Program-made: the position numbers and the translations under genes
Part shown: piece after piece, positions 12,498 to 26,792 of the stretch
Layout: each line of letters starts with the position of its first letter
Numbering within the stretch: the first letter of the stretch is position 1
NCBI GenBank assembly: GCA_035582835.1
Contig: JAYKAV010002453.1
Span: 465,837 to 529,836, forward strand
DNA length: 64,000 nt
Direction: 5' to 3'
Source: Phoebastria nigripes
Taxonomy: Eukaryota > Chordata > Aves > Procellariiformes > Diomedeidae
Notes under the pieces: model-generated
Told to the model about the DNA's origin: nothing
Database searches by the model: none
What the model saw: the letters and a program-made list of their open reading frames with translations, nothing else

Positions 12498-15400
12498 AAT
12501 CACAAAAAGAATGGAAAAGAAGGGAAAAATTCTTTCAGTATTAGGAAGATTCCCCGTTATGCTGGCGAAAACGCTAAGTCTTCTGCGACATCTGATGAAA
12601 GGAGTACATTCAAATGTGTTGAATAGGTACTGCAGGAGTGCTGTCAAAAACATTGGAAAGATGTTAAATGCTAAACTCCTCACCATTCTTGCCCAGTTGC
12701 AAATTAACACTTTGAGCATGTGTTACATTGATGCAAAGCAAAACCACCTACGTCAATAACGTAAGCGATGTGCAAATACACATTAATTCCAACAGTTTTT
12801 GCTAGCTCTCCAGTGCAAAGAAATAAACACAAAAATAACCCAACTAACATATGTCTGCAAATCAGCTAACAAGCAAAGAATAAGCCCTATATGAACAGAT
12901 GTAAGGATAGGGAAAAAAACCTCTCAGAACATGAAAACCCTTCGAGAGAGCAAGTGTGGCAGAGTTTGATCAGTGACTGAAGATGCCAACACTTACTAGT
13001 TTCTAAATTCCTGTCTGCTGGCTTGTCAAGTGTCATTTACGAAAACGCAGCCCGAGTGAACGAGACACTCTTCATGACTCAAGATAGTGTGGCATCAGAA
13101 ATTCAGGATTTAAATAGATACATCTGGTTAATCCATTTAGAAAATAGAGAAAAACTGAATAACCACTTAGACATTTGAAGAAAGTACGTAGTCACCTCTA
13201 ATATTGATATCACGGTTCATTATACTAGGAAGGTTATACAGATTAGAGTTTACATGTGTCTACTACAAATATCAAGAAAACTTAACTGTACAATTGCACT
13301 CTTTTGTCCCCCAGTGGTCTCCTTATGTCACTCAAGATTTTCTTATTTGGACAATTAAAGTAATTAGACCACCAAAAAAAGTTGGAGAAACCATTGTCTA
13401 ATTCAGTTAGGGAAACAAAAACCTGAACGATTTCACAGTACGTTTCTATACATTTAAGGATTTTAACCTGAGAACACCTGTCTATGGGTAATTTTTAAAC
13501 AGTTACCACAACTCCTATTAGCAGTTTTTACTTGGGTGTATCAACTTTTTGCAGAATCAAGAACATGCCTACCATTTTCCTCTTCAGAGGTCTCAAATTA
13601 AAGATTTCAAACATACTTATATAGAAAGAGCAAAGTAATCAAAAGGTGCCTTTCAGACCAAATATTATCCATTTATAAACATATCTGTGTCAAAATCCAC
13701 AGCATGTTTTCTGAGTAACCCAGAGGAACTTCTCTATGAAGAAATTAACTGTATCACAAAGTTTTGTCATTCAACAATACTCTAGAATTTTATGCAATGC
13801 ATCACCTTATCTTTCAACACATTTCGGTTATTGCAGTCACCTGTGGCAACCCACACTATAAAGAAGTGAGACTACATGCTATTTGCATAGCATAAAAATT
13901 ACTACATATTAAAAAAATCCATACTTACATAGCAAATTTTGCTCTGCAGGAGAGGACAGCATGGGTCTCATATTTGTAATAATATTTGGTATTTCTTCAA
14001 TTAATCTTTACTTCTTAAAGTAAATACAAGTCACCTGCCATCTCCCTTTAGGAACGCATTGATGATGCTTTGTAATAGCTCCTAACGCATCCTCTCCTCC
14101 ACACATCTTCAGTTTTACGTAGATTAATGTAGTATATGAATTGAATGTTTAAGTGTTTACTTAGAGATACGATGCTGTCTTTTGTCTTCTGCTAGGCCAC
14201 ATTTCACCTGAAGAAACACCATTTGTTTGTGTGGAAGGGTACGCTGGGGGAGGCAACCACACCTCCCGTTATAACATCCCCTTTCCTTTTCCCAAATTTT
14301 AATTCCTTGTCGCTCCAGCAAATTACTTCCACATGGGCCTGTGCTCCTCGTGCCCAGTTTCTACCCAAAGGCAATTTCTGTAGAAAGACTGAACGTAACT
14401 GGTTCAGCCATTTTTTGTTTCAGCTGTCTATGCACCCACCCACAGCATCTTCCTTACGCTCTGCACAGAAAATTGCTGCTGACGTAACTGAGCGATCTAT
14501 GCATTCCTGCTCCAAAACACGCTTTCTATCATAAATTACTCCAGGTCTTAGGTGCACACACACCCCCCACCAGCCCCCCATCCCTTGCAAGGGCACACGC
14601 TGGCAGATTTTGCCAGCTTGCAACTGTTTTACTCAAGGGCTTATGTCTCTCGAACAAAATCCTGTTGCCTCGTAGAACGAGTCAAACAAATGCTTCTGAA
14701 CAGCTGAATCCCTCAGACACCGTAGGAAATATGAGGAAAAGGAGTCCGCAAAGAAGAGGGAGCTGCTGGTGGGTGTGGTGACAGCGTCTTCCTGAAACCC
14801 TGATGTAGAGGAATGACCACAGAGCTTAAAAAATGCCAGACGGTGCTTCACTGCTGCTACATCAGCTGTTTAAAAATAAAAAAGTGCATGCAAAGAACAC
14901 CGCACCGTACACGTTAACCAGCCTTACATGTCACGGCAAGTTTTCCAGGTTAACTGCTCACCAAGTAAGTCACCTTTAATTTTAAAACGAATTGAACAGT
15001 AAGTAGGATTTAATTTGCAAAGCAGCATTTCTGAGGGAGTTCTTATAACAGCAACCTCACAAACGAGCCTAGTATTGCAAAAGCTCATTCCTTCCTTGGT
15101 TTCTCAAAACAACTGCATGGAAATACCCTCCTCCTTATACGCAAGGGCTTGTGAACATGTTTAAACTTACACACCGAATGAGATACAAGCCAGTCAACAG
15201 GAATATCTAGCTGCACAGAACTGTTTTCATCTAAGATGTTGAAGGGCCAGGGCAAAAGTTGCATAGAAAAGTGACAAAACCCTTTAAAATACAGAATTTG
15301 AACCAAAAAAAGTCTAAGCCACAGATAAAGATGACCACAAAAGTACTTGAGCCCAAAAAGGCATATCACGTTATGCCTCTTCTGAACATTTTAAAAGACT

Positions 15401-16791
15401 GCTGCATGAAAACGGTACAGTCACAAGCATGAGAAAATGCTTACCGTTAGCAATCCCAGTCCTCCATACTGCTAAATTTTGCTCTCCTTCTAACCCTGGC
15501 CTCTTTCCTAGCGGTATTTCAGAAATAGCACTGTACAGTAGGTTCTGTACTCCAGAAACTATTTTACTCAAGTTGCACTTTTCCACAAAGATGATATAAA
15601 ATATGANGCTTCTTGAGAAATCAAGATGATTTCTCTCTTAAATTGCGCATACTTGTAACATTGGTTGAAATTGATCTGATTTAGAAAAATGCTCACATTT
15701 TATTCACATTTACATTTATTGTAAAAGGGACATCACAGAACTCTGTCTTCTTACATTACATAAAGAAAACCCACATTTTGCAGACACGAATAGCTAATAC
15801 CTCACCAAAGCATACAAAGAATCTCTTTACTTAACAACCAGTTGAAAGTCATTGGGGCAAGCTTATAAAGGCTTAAAAGCCACAAGGCTCTGAAAGTCCT
15901 ATTTTATACTTCACATGACTCATGAATAATCAATAAACAATATTTTTAGCCCCAAGAAGTAGTAAAAGAAGGATAAAGTTCTCAGCCATGAAAATTAGTT
16001 TTCCAGGTATTCTGACTTTGTCATAGCCAAGACTAAATCCTATACCTTCCTCTGCTATGAAGTAAATACAGTACATAGCCTTTCTTAAACTCCAGAAGTT
16101 TGACTGTGGCAGCAGAGATAAAAAAAGGGAGGATGAAGATGAAAAAGCACCTTAGAAGAGGCACTTCTGATGCCAAGCCCATCATCTGTGTTATTAATAG
16201 GTCACACATGGACCCCATGTGATGCTCTCAGTGAAATTAAAAATAAAGAATCTTTTGACATGGGTACAGTTATTATTTCCTACAATACTGACTTACAAAA
16301 GTTTTTACTGTTAAAACTGTGTGAGGAAGTAGTAAATAAAAGAAACTAAGGAAAACACAAATAGACATGCATAGTAAGAACTGTAATGATCATCCTGAAT
16401 TACCTTGGGATATCCTAGTGCCTTATCATAAAGAACAAGCAAACAAGGACTAATAAGGACCTGAAACGCGATTCAGGCATTCCCCGTGGGGATCAAGAAT
16501 GATCAAGTTGCCCAGGGCAGGAGCGTAAGAGCACTGGAAGATTACTACAAACCACTCCTGAAGCAAGGGAGTCCCAAGCAACCTCAGATACAGGAACAAT
16601 CAAGACTTCATTAACTATAACCTAAAATGGCATTTTTCTCACCTTACCAGGAAAGTGCAGCTGCAATTACTGAGACGGGATATTTAACCACTGCGTTTGA
16701 CAACACAAACCAAGCTTACGCCTATTTCTAAGGTTCCTTTTGTAACAACAGGGTCTTTAAAATTACCTGATAAATACAAAGTACTCCATTC

Positions 16792-16816
16792 TTTTTTTTT
16801 TTTTTTTTTTTTTTTT
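16792..16816 (+). repeat. poly-T tract (25 bases)
   Basis: One of the few long T runs on the plus strand in the intron part, and opposite in polarity to most tracts there. Confidence 0.95.
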
Positions 16817-17297
16817 AGACGGCAATCATTAGAGACGATAAGCTGGCAAGCTCTCGGAGTATGTTTCTTTCAAAAGCAGTTGCAGGGTGCACTAGTGTTG
16901 GCAGCCAGAGCGAAGGCTGCAGGACAATTTCCATTCTAATATTGTTGTCAGAGGTTTGTAACCTTCTCAAATATATACCTTTTATTTGAAAGGTTTCACA
17001 TTCACTCTGGAATGCTCTCAATATGCATCTGAATATGCTTCTTAAAAATACATATTAAAAAAAAATCATACTGTAAAATGTGATCACTTAGGGACTACAT
17101 AATGATAATATATGTAAAGGTCTATACAACCAACCTAAACCTGACACATCCCTGATAGCTCAGCTATGCAACCAAAATGTTGGGGCGTGGGAGGGGAGAA
17201 TGACTAGGTGAAAAGTTTAGATTTATACACCTAGCAAACCAAATACATTCCTTTATTTTCTTCTGCTTGTAATACACCTATGGATTGGCTTGTTTAC

Positions 17298-17298
<1 letters not shown>

Positions 17299-17333
<35 letters not shown>
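17299..17333 (+). repeat. poly-A tract (35 bases)
   Basis: Uninterrupted run of 35 A in EML4 intron 1, not preceded by a recognisable element. Confidence 0.95.
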
Positions 17334-17335
<2 letters not shown>

Positions 17336-17942
17336 ATTCTGAAGAAATTAAATCCAAAACAACGAATTATAAACTAGCAGCCTTCCATCTGGAATTACTC
17401 AAAGGTACATATGGTCATATTTTTAATGTAGAAAAACTCTGTAATCTGATACTTATTCACCTTTCTTATCATTAGCTGCTCCACAACATACTAGCTTTAG
17501 AACATGGGGCTTACAATCTGGTCTTGTAGAAGAAATACTAAGTTAAAGTTATTAATTCATTAATTTGAGGCTACTTCCATAAAACGTACACATGCTAAGA
17601 GACTGAATTAGGTTGGCTCCTTTTTTTCTTTTAGCACACAGCAACAGTAAAACTAAATTAAGATACATTTTCTCATCTGGAACGTATGCATAACTGCCTT
17701 AACAAGGACAGCTAGACAAATAATGATAATCAAGTGGGATAATTATTTCATTAGCTGCATTCGGGTTTGTTTGGTTCAAAAAACAGCAATACGTTTGTTT
17801 ATATATGATTTTTGAGATTACACGATGACAGAGCCTAATGCTACTTATCCACCTTTTCCAGCAGGCTTTGGAAAGGAAAATGCATTCCCAAGATGGGAGC
17901 ACCTGGTCTCTTTTCACACACCTTTTTTGAGGATGGCGTGAC

Positions 17943-17993
17943 AAGGAGAAGGAAGGGAAGAAGCGGAGGAAAAGGAAGAGAGGGAGAAGCAAG
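17943..17993 (+). repeat. G-rich purine tract
   Basis: About 50 bases of AAGGA-type purines with one C. Smaller similar tracts lie at 8304-8331 and 12124-12157. Confidence 0.8.
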
Positions 17994-18889
17994 CTGCTAG
18001 GTTTTGGAGAGAGGAACAGGGATGTTCAACAGCACGCGACTGGCTCCCCNACTGCTCTACCACCATATCAAGTAGTGTTTCCTCCCTCGCAGCATCGGCC
18101 CTGCAGCCATGCCTCAAGGAGGTATTTTCCCCTTTGGGGCGAGAAGTGAATCAACTTCACCATGGTGGCAGACAGGAGCTCCACAGCAGAGAGAGCCGGG
18201 TCTTTGCAAAGGGAGACCAGACCACAGGCTGGACGTACTGGGCGGCACACAACAGCTCAGCGCCTCCTTCTAATTTCTTTCTCCCCACTCAACAGCTCTT
18301 CAAAAGGGCAGAGACACAACGTTCTCTCTACACTTTCCAAACCAAGGTTTCAGACCACCATCTGCCCGCTCACTTCCAAGACCCACATCTTCTGTCCTCC
18401 AGAGATAAGATGACAAATTTACCCTCCCAGTAACCTCCTGTACAGCCACTAACAGTGATCCACCGAAGTCAAAGGCAGTGCTGACACGACACCTGCGCTG
18501 CCCTCCTGCACCTGGGCTCCTCATGGAGGCNGAAGCAGAGGCTACAAGGCTCAAAATCTCAGAACTCCTCAGAAAGGCTGGAGGACTTCTCCATCATGAC
18601 TGAAAGGATAGAAGAGTTACCACTGCCACCCCTGGACATGCAAGAAAGCAGTTACCATCAGGTAAACCATCTAGCCTGGCAACCCAAATCATTCATTAGC
18701 CATTTTTCTGCAGAAATGTACCCATTATCATGCTGACGGGCACACGGCTAATCCTAAACATTTTACACAAGACATCATTTGGGCTTCAAGCACNCACCTT
18801 TTGTTTTTCTCATCCCTCTGCCCTCAAACGCAGCCATTACTCAGTCATCACCTGAAGAGGGTTTATAAGAGCTGACTAGTGAGGGGGGG

Positions 18890-18908
18890 AAAAAAAAAAA
18901 AAAAAAAA
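18890..18908 (+). repeat. poly-A tract (19 bases)
   Basis: Seven G are followed by 19 A and a short TA repeat. Same G-to-A pattern as at 10709. Confidence 0.9.
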
Positions 18909-21900
18909 TATATATTAAAAACACCCCTTTGTTTTCCAAGGCAGAAGAGCCACACTCAGGAGCCCTCTCCTTGAATGGCAATGGGCAGCCCATTCTCCTC
19001 TGCTTGCCAGAGCTGCCTCTCACCAACCCTCTGAGCTCCTCCAACACAGCCTCTCGTGTTTCGGAGAACACCTCCAGACTGGGTCCAGCATGGCACCGTA
19101 CCATGCAGATGAGTTTACACACACGGAGCAAAGCACTGTCCTGAAGGCAGCAGAATATCATCCGTGGTCCAAGGAGGGAACGTAGCGAGAACGCAACCAG
19201 GACTCGAGCCCATCTGGTTTGCCCTCACCAACACTCTTAGTAATGTTTTCATACATACAGGAACAANGACCTACTGAAGGACTATAAATACTGCCTCAAA
19301 ACTAAAACTGAGCTTTTTCTGGTAGGTAGAAAGTAGCTGAACTGCTCAATATGCAGCTCCTCTCTAAGACTTACTCAAAACGGAGCAGAAAGAGAAATGC
19401 AAAATGACTGCAGAAGAACACATATGGCAATTAAAAGATCACAATATGTAGCAGAAGAGCTTGATAATTATAACTATTCTATATGGCTACGACAGGTCAC
19501 TTCCTAGATCAACAAAAGCAGCAGCACTAGAAAGCACTTAAGTACAACTGTGTGTTCAATTATAAAACCAAAGACAAGTTTCCTACTAATTATGTTGACA
19601 CATGTGGGTTCAGAAGAATATTCTCAGTGATAAAGCAGACACACTATACACTACACATGTGAAACAGAACAGGCACAGCAAGAAATCATTAACTTTAACA
19701 CCACAAAACATAAAAATCAGCTGTAAAAGCAGCAGAGAATCTTCAGTGAGCTGATGTTGCACTTCCTTCTAGGCTTCCTGTTGTACGTGTGTAATTGCTG
19801 CAATAAAAGTCCTTGGAAAAATGAGTCACGTCAAACAAAATAATCAAACCATAATGATTAACAAAGAAGTGGAACGTACCTTACAGTATAAAAAAAGTTT
19901 CTCCAATATAAATTCTTTTAAAATAAGATTATGTCACATTAAAAAAACATAGTTCTATTTTGCAAAACCAAGTTGTGTCATATTACCATAGTTAAAAGTC
20001 ATCTTAAAATGCATTAACCATTCTGGGGGAAAAAAAAAAATAAAATTTAAAAAAAAAAATCTAAACATCTGAACACCACCACAAATGTAAGAACTTTCAG
20101 GAACTCTAGGAGTATAGTTTACAAACATCAACAAAACATTTTCTTAATTCACTAAACTGTGAGTAAACTAAAAACAAGTAGAAACTTACCTACTTTCAGT
20201 GTTATAATAGTACAGAAAATGGTTTTCCTGATGCTTTTACTACATAAATGCACATGCAAAATTAAAAGAAGGGAAGAGGGGAAAGAAGAAAGCCATATGG
20301 CAGCCATCATCTTATTTAATAAGAAGGATGGTTCTTGTTAGAGGAGAACTGAAGAGAAGATCCTCGTTGGACTGAACAGCCAGTACGGTGCAGCAGCAGC
20401 AGCACCCTCCTGCTCTAAGCTCCCTGGAAATGGCCCAGCAACACATCAAGTTCTCAGAGCATCAACACGATTCAGTTTTCCATTTCGAGAATATTGATGG
20501 TTAATGTAGCACAAAAGTTAAATTCCTAAAACCTATTCTAACAGCTGCTTCCAGGAGACAGAAAATTGCTTCTATAATGCTGAAACCATTCAAAGTCAGC
20601 ATCCGAAGAGGGCACAGGTTAGAAAAAGTGTGACATGACATAAAATAGCTGATGACAACCAAGAATGTAGCAGGAGAACACGCGGGGCATGTTGGGCACC
20701 ACCACATTTGGACAAACAGAAACATTTGCAGAGTAGGGCTGTGCTAGCTCTGCTGCTTGCATGCCACAGCAGCCCCCAAATTTGAGGAATGACTTGATTC
20801 TGTCACCAACACGAGGTCAGGGATACGCTGTCAGGGAGCCCAAGCCAGCGCAGCACCAGGAGTGCAGCCAGCAGCTGGGGCTAAGGAATCCACGGGCCTC
20901 CCCATTTCACAATTTATTTATTTTTAATGTATAAAAAGAAACGTAAAGTGCATGTCACCTCCAGTTCCCTTCATTCTCCCTAGTACAGCAGCACTATGAA
21001 GGAAGACTGCAGTAACATCTTCCCCTGCTGTCAAGTATGCCGGCAGGATGATCACCTCTCCCTGCCTCCTCTTCGAGGATTAGAGTGTAGCCTTGTAGCG
21101 AACAGCAAGAATATTCAGGACCCACCTCAAGAATTCTTCAGCAAGAATTTGAAGTTAAATGGCAGTCAGTGAAAAACAGAAAATAATATTCCCCAAGGAA
21201 CAGAAGTTTAAAAAAAACCCACCACACACCAAAACATCCATACAGATGTTATGAGGGGGGGGAGGAAGTTCTACAAAATTCTATAGTGTTGGAAAATCTA
21301 GGTATTTATAGTGAGGAGCACATGTTATGGCAGCCTAACACAACAGGAACAAAGAGGAGTTGCTCTGCAGAGCACCACTCCAGCCAGCTGCAGCTTGTCA
21401 GCATCCCAGTGACGCTTCCCAGAGAGTAGTCGAGGGTGGCTCCCACCGCCTCTGATTAGAGGCCTTTCTTCCAGGGGCGGACGTCTGCCTTTCCCTTCCC
21501 TACTACAACGCTGCTTGTTCACAGCAAGCCAAAACTGCGTTTAATATCTGATGATTAACACTACCCCTATTTCGTGCAAGCACACAGAAGTCTCTGCTGT
21601 TGCACGACCCATCTCCAGCTTCTCTAGACACCACTTAGGACCACATGTGCAGTGGGATTAGCAAACAGCCGCAGGGATGGTTTTCATCTTGAGCAACACC
21701 TTGAGGGTTTTCCCCCAGATGGGTTACCCCAAACCCCAGCGGGGACCCGGCTCTGCTTCCCAGCACGACGGTGCCCATGGGTAGCACGTGGCTCAAAGCC
21801 ACCAACCAGCCACTCCTCATGGAGCTTAGAGGAAAACATTGGGTACAACATGTACTATGCACTGCACAGAAGAGGGGACATTAACACGTACGCATCAAAG

Positions 21901-23394
21901 CCGATGAAACAGATGATGAAAATCACTATGAAATGGTTATTTCTACACCCTTATTCCACAACAGAGAATGATGCAGATCAAAAGCAGAAGCCAGTACCCG
22001 AGGCTGTTCAGCCAGTACTGCAACTCAAGGGTCCGTAACATCCCAGGGTAATTAAGCTGATGAAGAAGAGTTAAGAGTGAACAGGCAACTCTTGGATGAT
22101 ATCAACCCTACCCATTTTTCTTCTAAAAATACGTACACAAAGATCATATGATAGTACAGAAGAGTTGTTTGCCAAAATGTAGCTTCTTGTTCATCTTTGG
22201 CAAGTCACTTCTTTCTAGTAAAGATTTCTATCTTCTTTTANCTGCCAATTAGTTTAACTTTGAAGGTATTTGAGTTTTAATCCTTACATTGTATGCAAAA
22301 GACTTGTAAATAGCAATACGGCAAAGAGGAAAAAAGCTACTTTAGAGTTAGCTTAAAGTTTTGCAAAACCAAAATGCATGCTGCAATGCATAAGATAATC
22401 AAGACCCAACAATACTGAAAAGAAACTAAAATATGTATTAATCATACATACAAAAAGTACCTGAAAATAGGGCTATATAATATAATAGAAATGTTTCAAC
22501 TGAAGAATGCATATATACTTTAATGAGATTATAGGAGCACTATGTAATGATTCTATGCAGTTTTTGTAGAAGTCAAAAAGACCTGTTGTAGATGCTGCTG
22601 AAAACGTAAGATATTACCAGGTCCAGAACAAACTGTAATGGCATTCTCTGAAATGTTCAGTTATGAACTAAAAAAGGCCAGACTTCAGTCCCTTTAAATA
22701 AAACCTNGGGGGGGAGGTGGTGGTCGTATATATACACACATCAGAGTCTGGAAACTTCCCAATTAGTTCTGGAAACAAAAATAAGGACTATTCAAATTTT
22801 ATCTGTTTAAATAAACTTCAACTAAAGGCTGAAAGGCAGATGTAAGTGACCCTATCAAACACAAATCCGCACATACTGATAAATACAATACATGCTATAT
22901 GCTGCAAATACTCTGCATGCTTTCTTGTCAATTCTCTTTTGCTTTCTTGCAATTCCCTTTGNCATTTTATCTATAGCTTTGAAAAGACATCCCTTTGTGG
23001 TCTATAAAAAGCAAACAGTAAATGTTGCCACTAATTCACAAAAACAGCGGCCAAGTTAGAGCCCTTTTGCTGGTAGAGCTGCTATAGCTATAGGAACAGA
23101 AAACTGAAACTTCTACTGCAAATAATAATTACATAAATGCAGATAATTAAAAGCATGTTAGCAAGAACCCCTACGCACATACCTGTATTATTTAGCTAGG
23201 CAATAACTGAACTGATATCCAGAGAGCGCACACAGTAGTTCTCATTTTCNTATTTCTGAAGGTTTCAAATCACCGTATTTGGATATGCTGGGGGGCAGAG
23301 GAGGGGGATGATCAAATAAGTCAAGTCCCTCCCGGGGTTTAAACTTCACCTGCAGAGACATCACCTCCCCTCTTTACCTTTCCCCCGCTCTTAC

Positions 23395-23465
23395 CCCNAA
23401 TTTGTAAGGCTTCGGGGCAGCGAGCTGTGTTCAGCTTCGCCGGGGCGGGGGCCGATGGGGACTCC
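23395..23465 (-). other. candidate cryptic or alternative exon in EML4 intron 1
   Basis: A 71-base GC-rich segment is bounded on the sense strand by a pyrimidine-rich 3' splice site (…CTCGTGCAG before 23465) and a strong donor (GGG then GTAAGAG at 23394). Joined to EML4 exon 1 it would reach an in-frame TGA after eleven codons. It would therefore act as a poison exon, or belong to an alternative 5' leader, and not as a coding cassette. The patch around it (23330-23475) contains nine CpGs in about 150 bp against a CpG-poor background. Confidence 0.2.
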
Positions 23466-23579
23466 CTGCACGAGACAATAGAAGTCAGAGAACTGGAGCA
23501 GGACAAGGACAGGAACGGGGCCTCCTTCAGGGGAGGGAAACAAAAGGTAAATTCTCTGCTCTGTCAACGCCAACAGGAC

Positions 23580-23595
23580 TTTTTTTTTTTTTTTT
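23580..23595 (+). repeat. poly-T tract followed by (ATT)n
   Basis: Sixteen T then ATTATTATTATT, just upstream (on the sense strand) of the CpG-rich patch at 23.4 kb. Confidence 0.9.
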
Positions 23596-24354
23596 ATTAT
23601 TATTGACTTCAGCATAGCCAGAATTGCAAATGCATAGTTTACAACCCATAGATACCCGAGTTAAAGGACAGACATTTAACTCTTTGGTGGCCCACACTTT
23701 CAGTACCACTTAAAATAGGAAGTCCTGATGAACAAATGGGAGGAAACCGACCGAATATAGGGGCATCAAAGGTTCAAGCCCCCTGTACAAGCAACAGGAA
23801 AAAATGCTGAGTGATCCCTGTGCGGGGGGAAGCTGCACGTTCGCACTTCACGTAGAGACGCTCTCTTGCCCGATGCACTAAGGAACTTCCTCCCTCTCAC
23901 CAAACAACTCCTTGCTGGTCCCAGGTGAGCGCCCTGGGTCCAGAGCACACAGGTACAGCCGTGCTCATCCAGCAGCTCAGAGCCCCCCCTCCCTCCCACA
24001 GCTCCAGCCGTATTCAGGGATAGGTCATGCATGAAGCTGTAAGGCTTTGCGCAGCTACAGAGAAAGAGACACTGCTTGGTGCTTGCACAGCCGGGAAGCT
24101 TTACATGCATGCATTTTGGAATACCTTAACACAGTAGTAAACAGCTTACACTCTTCATTGTTGAGACAGATGACCGCTTCAACATTTGGCTGTTAAAATT
24201 CAAATTAAATACTCTCCCGACCCCATATTCCTCTAAGAGCAGAGTGCAATACACACGTACACACATACAAACACTTTTTTGTGGCAGAACCACAAGCTTG
24301 GCACACACATACAAAATGAATGATCAAAAATCTGTTCAAAACTCAGATGACTCG

Positions 24355-24420
24355 ATAAAAAACAAAACAAAACAAAAAAAAAAACAACAACAAAAAAAAC
24401 AACAAAAAAAACCAAAAACA
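24355..24420 (+). repeat. (AAAAC/AAC)n low-complexity tract
   Basis: About 65 bases of A interrupted regularly by single C. Simple repeat, GTTTT/GTT on the EML4 sense strand. Confidence 0.9.
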
Positions 24421-26004
24421 CCAAACCTGTCTGTCATCCAAGTTCAGAAAATAGGATGCCAGATTAAGTCCCACCCAATACCATACAACTCTCTGACAAA
24501 TTATCCCAATGAAAAAGCAATGTAAGGTTCCTCCAAGCGAACCGTATTTTCTGTGTTTGCTAATGCACACCAGGATATTTACCCCAAAAGAAACCATTCT
24601 GCAGTACACTGAGACCAGAGATCGATAACAACTGCCAATCTGATACCCACAGCTTGAATACCTTCGCCCCAAAGTTACCTTGGTAATACATTTACACAGA
24701 ACAGACCCTGCATGTACCTTTCCTTCTTCCAGCCAGCATCCTCAACACTCCTTACCAGTTTGCAAGTGCCTTTCNTGGGTTCCACCGCAGAAGAAGGATC
24801 GCAGCATCCTCTACAAATTCGAGCCAGCCTTCGCCTTCCCTCTCTCAGGGCTGGAATTCAGCCTCCCACCGAGGCACAAAGAAACACAGCCACCTGGACC
24901 ATAGCTCTGAGCTCTCACTTTAGGAAAGAGTCAGCAGTTTTACTGCGAAAGGGCACACAAAATCAGGTAAGCGGCAACTTGCATGTTGATATCATAGAAA
25001 GCATTGCTGGCCTGGCACAGAAAAACAAAAGAGCCAAGCAGGGTTACAATGTAGGTTGGAAATATTTTTTAAATAGAACTGTTAGTAGGATGTTTATCAA
25101 TGCACCAAAGCACGGGATCCCATTTCTCTACTTAAACAGCAACAGAGTGAAAAGTAGAACCATAGGACAAGTCATCTCCAAAAGAATTGTCTAAAACACA
25201 CCCCAAATAATTGCAAGACCCACGGTGACAAAGCTGTTTGGCCTACAAGCCCAGAAGGGCACGCAGCAGCGTAACAAGAACTACCCCCTCTTACAGGTAG
25301 GATTCTTGCAAACATTAAATCCAAAGGTATTAAATTGTCACGCTCAAAAGACCAGGACAGGAGGGTTTTTTCCCCTCCTGTGCCATACATTATACATACC
25401 TAACAGTTCTAAAGAAGTAATTGATGCAGATTACCTCGAACATTTAACTCCCTTAACCTGCATCAGTATCTTTCCCACTTCCTCTCTCCAATGCTAGCAC
25501 ATATAATCAATAAGACTTCTATTACACTGAAGTCTTTAAGCAACTCATCAGGTATATGCACTGTTATCAACTGCAAATAGGTACCTTCCATACAATGCAT
25601 CTTAAACAAAAGCTTGCATCCACAACAGAATTTAAATAACTAACAACTATTAACATCTACAGGTTTGGCATCTAAAAATGAAAAATGGAAGTCTATTTTA
25701 GAATTAAATTTGTCATTAAACAATAACTTCTCGTATATATTTTTCCACATCATGAATAAAGTTGGATTGTTTTTCAGTTCTTGGCTGCGGTTGTTCTAAA
25801 CATCAGAGTTTATAAATTTGCAGATTGCAAGCTTAGATCTATTTTCTTTGCATCTAAACCAGCTAGCATGGAAAAGCTTGAGGCCAGATGTTAATCTCAC
25901 ACAGAAATTAATTGTATTCTGTGCACTTTGAAAGTTTTCAAACCATATCATAAAAATGTATATCGATTTGTAATACAATTACTGACTAATGTGCTGGGTA
26001 GGTT

Positions 26005-26335
26005 TTGGAGATGCGCCACCTGAAGCCCTACTGCGCTTGGGAGTCAGCAATCATTTCCTCCCAAACCCACCACGGGATGAGGACTGAGCTCCCAACACAG
26101 CAGCCCCCAACTCTCCTGCACGCGCATACAAGACATCTGAGGTGCTTCATTTCTGTATCGGTGTTCCTCCGTGGTACTGTAGCCCCTGGAGAAGGTGCAT
26201 CGCTGACACTCCTTGGCTAACGATCCACAGAGCATCCCAGTCACCCGGCCGTACCTGTACCACTTGGTGAGCATTCACCTCCGGAACTGAAGAGGGGACC
26301 TCCAGTGCCCTCGCTGGCACTCGAGCAGCAATGGA
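26005..26335. promoter_or_regulatory. small CpG-rich patch in EML4 intron 1
   Basis: I counted about 14 CpGs in 330 bp, well above the surrounding intron. No TATA box, repeat family or convincing open frame is present. It could be an intronic enhancer, an alternative promoter or a remnant of an unrecognised GC-rich insertion. Confidence 0.25.
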
Positions 26336-26792
26336 TATGGATACACACCCCTTTCATGCTTGTACCTGACCATTCAGGTTAGCTGTATTAGCAAACAGCA
26401 CAGGAGTACTGCCATACTGGAGCATCATTTCTAATGAAACACTAGTAAGACAGATCAACTGCTCAGAAAAAAAAAGTTTTTTCCAAGAATCTGAATTGTT
26501 CACGATTTTCTACTACTATGCTGAATTCTAAGTTTCTCTATGTTTAACAGGAAAACAACACCTTTTTAATTAAATATTTTCAGAATAGCTTTTTAAAAAT
26601 ATTTTTTCCCTCAAATCACCCACCTCTTTCTCTATGGAGCCACTAAACACTTCATAGCTGTAGCTTCCGTTAACTTCACAATACCAATAACACATGACTG
26701 TTCATAGGGTTGGGTGGGGGTTTTTTCCCCATTTTAAAATCAAACAGAAGTGAAACAAGAAGTATAAATCAAGGCTAAATACTTCCCTGTGG

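Larger units (their letters stand above)
10536..23329. other. EML4 intron 1, middle segment: no gene seen
   Basis: Sequence poor in interspersed repeats, with poly-A runs at 10.7, 11.2, 17.3 and 18.9 kb, poly-T at 16.8 kb, an AC repeat at 11914-11925, poly-G at 12.5 kb and purine tracts at 12.1 and 17.9 kb. The part at 18.0-18.6 kb is somewhat richer in GC and has one ATG in good context (18162) opening an 83-codon frame that I do not consider coding. Confidence 0.6.

Noticed and set aside
18162..18413. ATG in good Kozak context with an 83-codon frame
   Set aside because: It is short, shows no recognisable domain, and another frame is open over the same stretch.
20391..20403. (GCA)n trinucleotide repeat
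   Set aside because: Only about four to five units, which is unremarkable.
23766..23790. tRNA B-box-like string (GGTTCAAGCC)
   Set aside because: The flanks cannot form a T-stem or an acceptor stem, and no A-box lies upstream.
24712..25194. Plus-strand open stretch of about 160 codons
   Set aside because: It crosses an ambiguous base, has no recognised motif, and a second frame is open over part of it.
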